This document shows positions 1 to 5,215 of a stretch of 5,594 bases of DNA, one piece after another; the stretch's first letter is position 1, and the number at the start of each line of letters is the position of its first letter. The notes beneath the pieces were generated by a model that was not told the origin of the DNA, did no database searches, and saw only the letters and a list, made by a program, of their open reading frames with translations. The translations under genes were made by a program, and so were the position numbers. The stretch comes from Acidobacteriota bacterium. Its GTDB lineage: Bacteria; Acidobacteriota; JAAYUB01; JAMOQF01. The DNA is taken from NCBI GenBank assembly GCA_027040585.1, contig JALULU010000410.1, positions 1 to 5,594 on the forward strand, read 5' to 3'.

Positions 1-114
1 GCTCTTGTAATGGAAGGAAAGTTTTCTGAGGCTAAAAAGATTTTGAGAAGTCTTTCTTCTTTTAACAATCCATATAGTGAAAGATCAAGGAGATTGTTAA
101 AAGCAATTGAATAA
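1..114 (+). CDS. C-terminal end of a TPR-like helical protein (partial)
   Basis: The frame is open from the first base of the window to a TAA at 112-114, giving 37 residues with the start lying outside. The visible tail begins ALVMEGKFSEAKKIL and ends RRLLKAIE. The pattern of small, Leu, Gly, Glu-Ala and Leu positions resembles one tetratricopeptide-type helix pair followed by a basic, amphipathic final helix. TPR proteins are generally protein-protein scaffolds, but nothing here identifies a partner. The gene lies 48 bases upstream of dxs on the same strand with no terminator-like hairpin between them, so it could be the promoter-proximal member of the same transcript. It does not look like the end of IspA or XseB, which often precede dxs. 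The assignment as coding is firm. The TPR label is a pattern judgement from a short fragment. Confidence 0.6.
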   Translation, partial: ALVMEGKFSEAKKILRSLSSFNNPYSERSRRLLKAIE

Positions 115-120
115 CTTATT

Positions 121-126
121 TATAAT
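121..126 (+). promoter_or_regulatory. Possible -10 box upstream of dxs
   Basis: A perfect TATAAT hexamer lies in the 48-base gap between the upstream stop and dxs, 36 bases before the dxs ATG. No good -35 hexamer sits 16-18 bases upstream. TTGTTA at 94-99 is 21 bases away and TTGAAT at 107-112 is only 8 away. Because the gap is AT-rich, a chance match is quite possible. If real, it would give dxs-tlyA-nadK its own start site near 133. Confidence 0.25.
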
Positions 127-151
127 TGATAAACTAAATTGTAACTTTTTT

Positions 152-157
152 AGGAGG
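152..157 (+). promoter_or_regulatory. Ribosome binding site of dxs
   Basis: AGGAGG is followed by a 5-base spacer (AATAG) and then the ATG at 163. This is a full-strength Shine-Dalgarno match and fixes the dxs start. Confidence 0.9.
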
Positions 158-162
158 AATAG

Positions 163-2115
163 ATGTCAATTCTTGAAAGGGTGAATTACCCTGAGGATTT
201 AAAAAGATTAAAGATAAGTGAGTTAAACCAACTTGCTAAAGAAATACGGGAACTTATGATAGATGTTGTTTCTAATACAGGGGGGCATCTTGCATCAAAT
301 CTTGGGGTTGTGGAGCTTACAATAGCTCTCCACCGCGTTTTTAATGTTCCAAGGGATAAAATACTTTTTGATGTATCTCACCAGTGCTATACACATAAAA
401 TTTTGACAGGTCGTAAAAGTATTTTCCCAACACTTAGAAAATATGGTGGAATTAGTGGTTTTACAAAAATAGATGAGAGTGAATATGATGCCTTTAACGC
501 AGGCCATGCAAACACAGCCATAAGTGCTGCTCTTGGCTTTGCTGCTGGAAGAGATTTAAAGGGGGATGACTTTAAAGTAATTGCAGTTGTGGGAGATGGT
601 GCACTTACAGGTGGTATGGCTTTTGAAGGGTTAAACAATGCGGGTTATTTAAAGAAAAATTTAATAATTGTGTTAAATGAGAACGAGATGTCCATTTCAC
701 CAAATGTAGGGGCTTTTTCAGGTTATTTAAAAAGAATTATAGAAGCTCAGTCGTATGTGAATCTGGCAAAGGATGTGGAAGGGGTTTTAAAATCAATTCC
801 CGGTGTCGGGGATAAACTTTTTAATAAGACAAAACAGCTGGTAAATGCCTTTAAAGAATTGGTTGTTCCCGGAAAGGTTTTTGAGGAACTTGGATTTAAA
901 TATTATGGAAAATTGGATGGCCATAATATTAAGTCATTAATTGAAACCTTTGAAAAGGTAAAAAATGAAGAGGGACCAATTATTGTACATATTTTAACTA
1001 AAAAGGGTAAAGGTTATAATCCAGCCGAAGTTGAGCCAGATAAGTGGCATGGAACATCTTCATTTGAAATATCCACTGGAAAGTCAAAGAAAAAATCTAC
1101 CATTCCCTCATATACCAAAGTCTTTTCTGAGTCCCTTATTAAACTTGCAGAAAAAGACAGTAGGATTGTAGCAATTACTGCTTCAATGCTTGGTGGTACT
1201 GGACTTGGGGAATTTATGGATAAATTTCCTGAAAGATGCTTTGATGTGGGTATTGCAGAACAACACGCTGTTACATTTGCAGGTGGACTTGCCAGGATGG
1301 GATTTAAACCTGTGGTGGCAATTTATTCTACTTTTTTACAAAGAGCGTATGATCAGATTTTCCACGATGTTTGTTTAATGAATTTGCCTGTGGTATTTTG
1401 TCTTGACAGGGCAGGAATTGTGGGGGATGATGGCCCCACACATCATGGAGTTTTTGACCTCACCTATTTAAGGGCTTTTCCGAACATTACAATAATGGCT
1501 CCTTCAAATGATGTTGAATTAAGTCAGATGCTTTATACTGCACTTAAAATGGAATCTCCTGCTTCCATAAGATATCCCCGGGGTAGTGTTAATATATCCA
1601 CCACCCAAGATGCTGTAAGTGATATACCAATTGGCAAAGCAAAACTTGAAAGGGAAGGAAAAGATAACGTTGTAATAGTTGCAATTGGGAATATGGTATA
1701 TCCTTCCATCGAGGCTGCAAAGATATTAGAGAATAGGGGAATTTCTCCAACTGTTATAAATGCACGTTTTGTTAAACCAATTGATAAAGAGATGTTAAAA
1801 CTTGTCCTTCCATATAAATATGTTATTACTGTTGAAGAAAACGCTTTGAATGGTGGATTTGGAAGTGCTGTACTTGAGGTAATTGCTGATGAGAATATAA
1901 AAGTAAAGGGAGTTTTAAGAATAGGTATTCCAGATGTTTTTGTGGAACACGGTTCACAGGATATCTTAAGGGGAATCTATGGACTTGATAAGTCTGGAAT
2001 TAGCAACTCTGTTTTAAATTTTTTGAAGGAAATGGGATGGGAAAAAGGGAAAGACTTGACAGATTACTCATCCAGAGAGGAATTACATCTTCCAGAGAAA
2101 AAGCAAGGGGATTGA
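163..2115 (+). CDS. dxs: 1-deoxy-D-xylulose-5-phosphate synthase
   Basis: DXS condenses pyruvate with glyceraldehyde 3-phosphate, using thiamine diphosphate and Mg2+, to form DXP. This is the first step of the MEP route to isoprenoids, and DXP also feeds thiamine and pyridoxal synthesis. The enzyme is a cytosolic homodimer. The 650-residue product has the full family architecture. The N-terminal ThDP domain carries GGHLASNLG (40-48, His42), DVSHQ (70-74, His73), GDGALTGG (144-151) with Asn158, and LNENEMSISPN (171-181). A central pyrimidine-binding domain carries IAEQHAVT (Glu366, the likely cofactor-activating Glu), YSTFLQRAYDQ (388-398), DRAG (Arg416) and DDGPTHHG (422-429). A C-terminal transketolase domain starts near 500. 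Usual length is about 620-640. The extra length is a tail of about 27 residues after LNFLKE (618-623), encoded mainly by the overlap with tlyA. The start is fixed by AGGAGG five bases upstream. Two small departures from the common sequence are DVSHQCYTH instead of DVGHQ.YPH, and GHANTAIS instead of GHSSTSIS. Confidence 0.97.
   Translation: MSILERVNYPEDLKRLKISELNQLAKEIRELMIDVVSNTGGHLASNLGVVELTIALHRVFNVPRDKILFDVSHQCYTHKILTGRKSIFPTLRKYGGISGFTKIDESEYDAFNAGHANTAISAALGFAAGRDLKGDDFKVIAVVGDGALTGGMAFEGLNNAGYLKKNLIIVLNENEMSISPNVGAFSGYLKRIIEAQSYVNLAKDVEGVLKSIPGVGDKLFNKTKQLVNAFKELVVPGKVFEELGFKYYGKLDGHNIKSLIETFEKVKNEEGPIIVHILTKKGKGYNPAEVEPDKWHGTSSFEISTGKSKKKSTIPSYTKVFSESLIKLAEKDSRIVAITASMLGGTGLGEFMDKFPERCFDVGIAEQHAVTFAGGLARMGFKPVVAIYSTFLQRAYDQIFHDVCLMNLPVVFCLDRAGIVGDDGPTHHGVFDLTYLRAFPNITIMAPSNDVELSQMLYTALKMESPASIRYPRGSVNISTTQDAVSDIPIGKAKLEREGKDNVVIVAIGNMVYPSIEAAKILENRGISPTVINARFVKPIDKEMLKLVLPYKYVITVEENALNGGFGSAVLEVIADENIKVKGVLRIGIPDVFVEHGSQDILRGIYGLDKSGISNSVLNFLKEMGWEKGKDLTDYSSREELHLPEKKQGD
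2025..2030 (+). promoter_or_regulatory. Ribosome binding site of tlyA, inside dxs
   Basis: GAAGGA, within the 3' end of dxs, lies 6 bases before the ATG at 2037. It supports a tlyA start inside dxs. The ATG at 2032 is in the dxs frame, so it cannot serve tlyA. Confidence 0.65.
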
Positions 2116-2795
2116 TTTTATCTGGAGTGGTGTTTGTAAATGGGCAAAGGGTTGATAAGCAGGGAACACCTGTTCCCATAGACAGTAATATTGAAATTAG
2201 AAAAAATATACTTCCCTATGTGAGTAAGGGTGGACTTAAATTGGAGAAAGCTCTAAAGACTTTTTCCATAAATCCAGAAAATTACATCTGTTTGGATATA
2301 GGTGCTTCAACAGGTGGGTTCACAGATTGTCTTCTTAAAAATGGTGCAAAGATGGTCTTTGCTGTGGATACTGGAAAGGGGCAACTTGATTACTCCCTTA
2401 TTAAGGATAAAAGGGTGAAGTATTTTGAAAATTACAACGCAAGGTATTTAAAACCTTTAGATTTTCCAGGGGATATTTTTTTTGATATGGTTGTGATTGA
2501 CGTATCTTTTATTTCACAAAAACTTATCTTAACTCCCCTTTATTCTTTTTTAAAAGAACGTGGCAAAGATAAAGTGGAAATTATTTCACTTATAAAACCA
2601 CAATTTGAAGCAGGAAGAGAAAATATAAAAAAAGGTGGACTTGTAAAGAGTGAGGAAGTGGTTAGGGAGGTTACCAGAGATTTAATATTATTCGGAGAAA
2701 ATTTAGGCTTTAAATTTATTTCAAAAGTCCCCTATAATGAAAATTTAAAGAGAAAAAATACTGAAATTCTGACGTACTTCATTTTTGAGAGGTAA
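2037..2795 (+). CDS. tlyA: TlyA-family rRNA (cytidine-2'-O)-methyltransferase
   Basis: TlyA proteins place a SAM-derived methyl on the ribose of a cytidine in 23S rRNA (C1920), and in some subtypes also on C1409 of 16S rRNA. Many databases still call them hemolysin A. The 252 residues divide into an N-terminal S4 RNA-binding domain (about 3-57: RLDRLLIQRG, SREKARGLILSG, VFVNGQRVDK) and an FtsJ/RrmJ-type methyltransferase domain. The latter shows the linker YVSKGGLKLEKAL (61-73), the SAM loop LDIGASTGGFTD (86-97), VVIDVSFIS (152-160) and SLIKPQFEAG (184-193). A plausible K-D-K-E catalytic set is Lys68, Asp155, Lys187 and Glu243. The length is usual for the family. The start is convincing because the S4 domain would be broken by any later one, yet it lies 79 bases inside dxs in another frame. 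nadK follows one base after the stop. Translational coupling on both sides is likely. Which rRNA site or sites are modified cannot be read from the sequence. Confidence 0.93.
   Translation: MGKRERLDRLLIQRGITSSREKARGLILSGVVFVNGQRVDKQGTPVPIDSNIEIRKNILPYVSKGGLKLEKALKTFSINPENYICLDIGASTGGFTDCLLKNGAKMVFAVDTGKGQLDYSLIKDKRVKYFENYNARYLKPLDFPGDIFFDMVVIDVSFISQKLILTPLYSFLKERGKDKVEIISLIKPQFEAGRENIKKGGLVKSEEVVREVTRDLILFGENLGFKFISKVPYNENLKRKNTEILTYFIFER
2787..2792 (+). promoter_or_regulatory. Ribosome binding site that decides the nadK start
   Basis: GAGAGG, formed by the last sense codons of tlyA, lies 4 bases before the ATG at 2797. A TTG at 2785 in the same frame sits before this site and has no comparable signal, so the ATG is preferred. 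Confidence 0.7.
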
Positions 2796-2796
2796 A

Positions 2797-3654
2797 ATGT
2801 TTAAAGTAGTGGGAATTTATACAAAGCCATTAAAGACAAGATCCCCTGAAAAAATTATTGAGCTTCTTGATTTTTTAGAAAAAAGTAAGGTTAAATATTA
2901 CATTGATGAGCAAACAGGGGAAAATATTGGTGAGAAAAGGAATGTGCGAAGGGGGGATGAAATACCTTCACTTGTAGACTTAATAATTGTTCTGGGCGGG
3001 GATGGGACAATACTTTCAGTATCAAGAAAAATTGCAAACAGGGACACACCTGTAATAGGTATAAACTTTGGATTTCTTGGATTTTTGACACAGATAAAAC
3101 TTGAAAGAATGACAGAGGAGCTTGAAAGAGTTTTTAAGGGGAATTTTAGGTATGAAAACAGGATGAGGCTTGAGGTTGAAGTAATAAAGGAAAACAGGGT
3201 TGAAGAGAGTTTTATAGCCTTAAATGATGTTGTTATAAACAAAAAGGCGATAGCGAGGATTATTAACCTTAAAACCTATGTGGATGGTGGATTTCTGAGC
3301 CGTTTTAGAGCAGATGGGCTTATAATCTCTTCCCCAACAGGTTCAACCGCTTACAATCTTTCATCAGGTGGCCCAATAATTGTACCTGAACATAAGAGTT
3401 TTATTTTAACCCCAATATGTCCCCACACCCTCACAAATAGACCCATAGTTCTCTCTCCAAATTCAAACATTGAGATAGTGCTTGAAGATGGAAAGGATGT
3501 GATGTTGACCGTTGATGGTCAGACTGGAATGGAACTAAAAACAAGTGATGTCGTAAGGGTAAAGAGATCCCCATATCCCTTAACCATGGTAATCCCAAAT
3601 GACTTAAATTTCTTTGACGTTTTAAGGGAGAAATTGAAGTGGGGAGAGAGGTGA
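2797..3654 (+). CDS. nadK: NAD kinase
   Basis: NAD kinase phosphorylates the 2'-hydroxyl of the adenosine ribose of NAD with ATP or polyphosphate, making NADP. It is cytosolic and usually a homodimer or tetramer. With the start at ATG 2797 the protein is 285 residues, typical for bacterial NadK. An in-frame TTG at 2785 would add four residues, but GAGAGG at 2787-2792 favours the ATG. Diagnostic features are the phosphate-binding GGDGT (67-71), NFGFLGFL (90-97), LNDVVINK (142-149), FRADGLIISSPTGSTAY (170-186), a glycine pair at 191-192, TPICPH (205-210) and the C-terminal DGQ (240-242). All expected motifs are intact. The start lies one base after the tlyA stop, indicating operon membership and coupling. 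NADP made here would supply reductant pathways that include the MEP pathway started by dxs, but the gene pairing is a widespread conserved arrangement and not evidence of a specific complex. In many bacteria recN or argR follows, but here the operon ends. Confidence 0.96.
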   Translation: MFKVVGIYTKPLKTRSPEKIIELLDFLEKSKVKYYIDEQTGENIGEKRNVRRGDEIPSLVDLIIVLGGDGTILSVSRKIANRDTPVIGINFGFLGFLTQIKLERMTEELERVFKGNFRYENRMRLEVEVIKENRVEESFIALNDVVINKKAIARIINLKTYVDGGFLSRFRADGLIISSPTGSTAYNLSSGGPIIVPEHKSFILTPICPHTLTNRPIVLSPNSNIEIVLEDGKDVMLTVDGQTGMELKTSDVVRVKRSPYPLTMVIPNDLNFFDVLREKLKWGER

Positions 3655-3733
3655 GATTTAAAAGGATATAATTTTTATTATTTTAAAAATATATTATAGG
3701 AAAAAATAGTTAATAAAATCCCAGTTTTAAAAG
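3655..3733. other. Convergent gap between nadK and the toxin gene
   Basis: This 79-base, almost pure A/T spacer separates two converging transcription units. The only fold I see is ATTTTTA at 3671-3677 pairing with TAAAAAT at 3684-3690 across a 6-base loop. It has no G-C pairs, and no proper U-run follows on either strand. It may act as a weak bidirectional terminator, but I would not call one with confidence. The junction is where the housekeeping operon meets the accessory block. Confidence 0.35.
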
Positions 3734-4111
3734 TTATTTCTCCTTTCCATAATATTTAAAAATTCTATCCCTGTCTTCATTTTCCTTATCACCCTTATAG
3801 TAAATTTCAACCAGTTCAATCCTATCTTCTTTTTCAAAATAGGCATATATAACCCTGATACCTGAATATGCACCCTTTCCTTTTAAGGAACGGCAGGGGA
3901 ATTTTTTTGCTTTAAAAATTTTGGGAGATTGAATACCCAAATTGGATATTTGAACCACACCTTTGTTATCTATACCCAACTTGTGAAAAAGTTTGAGTTG
4001 TTTCGATATAAATATATCTAAATCTTCTTCAAGGGTTTTAAATCTTTTGTGTAATTTTTTGAAATCTTTTTTAAATTCAGGTAACCTTTTAATCTCTTTA
4101 AATTTCTTCAC
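3734..4111 (-). CDS. RelE/ParE-superfamily toxin of a Panacea-type TA pair
   Basis: This is a small basic protein of 125 residues, rich in Lys and Arg and with no membrane segment. The N-terminal part (FKEIKRLPEFKKDFKKLHKRF, about 4-24) is the helical lead-in seen in RelE/ParE-fold toxins. The core contains KAKKFPCRSLKGKG (67-80), IRVIYAYFEKEDRIELVEIYY (85-105) and the closing KGDKENEDRDRI (106-117), matching the strands and C-terminal motif of that superfamily. Arg74, Lys77, Arg86, Tyr104 or Tyr105 and Lys106 are candidates for RNA contact or catalysis. At 125 residues it is longer than classical RelE (about 95), because of an extra stretch around 33-66. The family link predicts a ribosome-associated mRNA endonuclease, but a ParE-type gyrase poison cannot be excluded. 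The start is GTG at 4111, overlapping the antitoxin by 14 bases, with GAGAG at 4122-4118 six bases upstream. There is no internal ATG in the frame. The overlap with the antitoxin gene upstream implies coupled translation. Confidence 0.85.
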   Translation of the reverse strand: MKKFKEIKRLPEFKKDFKKLHKRFKTLEEDLDIFISKQLKLFHKLGIDNKGVVQISNLGIQSPKIFKAKKFPCRSLKGKGAYSGIRVIYAYFEKEDRIELVEIYYKGDKENEDRDRIFKYYGKEK

Positions 4112-4877
4112 TATATTCTCTCACTGAATAGGGTGGGGTTCTGTAAAAAACAGATTCATATTCTATTTTTTCCCCATCTTCTGCTGTCAGCCAGGGAACG
4201 TCATTGTGGGAATATTCACTTATTTCGGCTGCATTTTTATCTGATAGTCTGTTAAGAACATCATCTATTAATTTTATTTCGCTTGCTTTTAAAATTGAAA
4301 GGTCTGGTCCTCTTAGTGGTAGGTATTTTGTCTGTGGATATTCAAAGTATTTACTTTTAACCTTGATAATATCTTTATTCCTGATCATTCTATTTACTAC
4401 AGTTTTAAATTCAACGGGGGTTGGGCCGTAATGATTTTTTATATAAGTAGCACCTATCAGTTGTTCCTCATACTTTTCATAGTAATCAAAATCGATGAAA
4501 TAAAGCAATTTATACAAAACGGTTTCACCTACATTGGGTTTAGAACCAACATTATTTAGAATATAGAGCAGAACCTCTCTAAATTTTTTAAGATTTTTCT
4601 GGGGAACATTTATCCTGATTTCTTCTTTTTTGGCTTTTTTTGTTTTTTTAGCTTCTTCAAAAACAATTTCGGGACTTTTCTTTAAATTTAACAACTCATC
4701 CACACTGATATTAAAGATTTTTGCAAGTTCGATCAATTCATCTGCAGTTATTTTTCTCTCACCATTTTCCATCTGAGATACTGTAGGACGTGAGACACCC
4801 AATAGATTGGCTAATTTTTCCTGACTGATACCTGTAAGCTCCCTCAATTTTTTTATCCTTTTTCCCAATTTGGCCAT
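4098..4877 (-). CDS. HTH-Panacea (SocA-like, DUF4065) antitoxin
   Basis: This 259-residue two-domain protein is predicted to neutralise the toxin encoded downstream and to repress its own operon. Residues about 5-63 form a Cro/C1-type helix-turn-helix. The segment GISQEKLANLLGVSRPTVSQ (16-35) holds the two DNA-reading helices, and MENGERKITADELIELAKIF follows. A charged linker (about 66-92, with KKTKKAKKEE) leads to a Panacea/SocA-like domain from about 95 to 235. That domain is recognised by KLLYFIDFDYYEKY (123-136), the GATYIKNHYGPTP stretch (142-154) and the late WLTAEDGEKIEY (229-240). Panacea is established as an antitoxin domain paired with many unrelated toxins, often fused to an HTH. 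The start ATG at 4877 has GGAGG five bases upstream. A consensus promoter with an internal palindrome lies just ahead, which fits autorepression. The antitoxin-first order with a 14-base overlap into the toxin is typical. Without the neighbour one would annotate only an XRE regulator. Confidence 0.9.
   Translation of the reverse strand: MAKLGKRIKKLRELTGISQEKLANLLGVSRPTVSQMENGERKITADELIELAKIFNISVDELLNLKKSPEIVFEEAKKTKKAKKEEIRINVPQKNLKKFREVLLYILNNVGSKPNVGETVLYKLLYFIDFDYYEKYEEQLIGATYIKNHYGPTPVEFKTVVNRMIRNKDIIKVKSKYFEYPQTKYLPLRGPDLSILKASEIKLIDDVLNRLSDKNAAEISEYSHNDVPWLTAEDGEKIEYESVFYRTPPYSVREYSEEI
4118..4122 (-). promoter_or_regulatory. Ribosome binding site of the toxin
   Basis: On the minus strand GAGAG stands 6 bases before the GTG at 4111, inside the antitoxin gene. 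It is moderate in strength, and paired with a GTG start it suggests that toxin output is kept below antitoxin output. Confidence 0.5.
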
Positions 4878-4882
4878 ACTAA

Positions 4883-4887
4883 CCTCC
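4883..4887 (-). promoter_or_regulatory. Ribosome binding site of the antitoxin
   Basis: GGAGG on the minus strand lies five bases (TTAGT) before the ATG at 4877. It is much stronger than the site ahead of the toxin. Confidence 0.88.
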
Positions 4888-4896
4888 TTATAAACA

Positions 4897-4924
4897 ATTA
4901 TACATATGTAATAAAATCTGTCAA
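4897..4924 (-). promoter_or_regulatory. Consensus sigma70 promoter of the TA operon
   Basis: On the minus strand there is a perfect TTGACA (-35, plus positions 4924-4919), a 16-base spacer and a perfect TATAAT (-10, 4902-4897). The expected start site near 4890 leaves a leader of about a dozen bases that still includes the GGAGG site. Two perfect hexamers imply strong intrinsic activity, which suits an operon held down by its own antitoxin. Confidence 0.88.
4901..4910. promoter_or_regulatory. Palindromic operator candidate overlapping the -10 box
   Basis: TACATATGTA is a perfect 10-base palindrome that fills the downstream half of the promoter spacer and shares two bases with the -10 hexamer. 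A dimer of the antitoxin's Cro/C1-type HTH bound here would block RNA polymerase. Palindrome and promoter are read directly. Binding by the antitoxin is inferred from position and from family behaviour. Confidence 0.6.
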
Positions 4925-5215
4925 TAATATGTTAGGTTTTTTAGCAATAAGTTTATATTTTAAAATTTATTATTAACCTTAACAAAAATGATTTTTAATG
5001 TGTAATTAACCTAATTAAATATGCATTAGAGATGTAAAAATGGGAAGGGTAAATTTAAATAGTGGTAATAAATACATCTTATCTTGCTGGTTTAACTTTT
5101 TAAATATGACGATCTACTTTATTAGACAAATTATTTAATAATTTGTAGAGTATACCTTACAAAAAATAGGGAGAATTTGTCTACTAATATAATTTACCAG
5201 ATACCTCTAATTTTT
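4925..5215. other. Gene-free AT-rich stretch between the TA promoter and the R-M gene
   Basis: I find no credible gene here. The longest notable frame is 32 codons from the ATG at 5040, without a ribosome site. What is visible is repeat structure: ATTAACCT twice (4972-4979 and 5005-5012), TTAGGTT (4932-4938) opposite AACCTAA (5008-5014), and the palindromes around 5123-5183 listed separately. No terminator with a G-C stem and U-run follows the R-M gene on the minus strand. The stretch probably holds the R-M 3' end and sequence upstream of the TA promoter. Confidence 0.5.
5126..5146. repeat. Perfect 10-base-arm palindrome
   Basis: The arms ACAAATTATT (5126-5135) and AATAATTTGT (5137-5146) are exact reverse complements around a single T. 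A third copy of the outer half-site occurs at 5174-5183 (AATTTGTCTA), which also mirrors TAGACAAATT at 5123-5132. It lies 70 bases past the R-M stop codon. It could be a protein-binding site or a weak AT-only hairpin at the R-M transcript end. No U-run follows it. Confidence 0.6.

Noticed and set aside
2785..2796. TTG at 2785 as the nadK start, giving four extra residues
   Set aside because: GAGAGG at 2787-2792 is correctly spaced for the ATG at 2797, and the TTG has no comparable site upstream.
3667..3698. Rho-independent bidirectional terminator between nadK and the toxin
   Set aside because: The stem is A/T only, with a bulge, and no U-run follows on either strand, so it is not convincing.
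4204..4431. Plus-strand 75-codon frame opposite the antitoxin gene
   Set aside because: It is the reverse shadow of the Panacea-domain coding sequence, with low-complexity hydrophobic composition and no ribosome site.
5040..5138. 32-codon plus-strand frame (MGRVNLNSGN...) in the intergenic stretch
   Set aside because: It has no ribosome binding site and no recognisable motif, and it ends inside an AT palindrome. It is likely chance.
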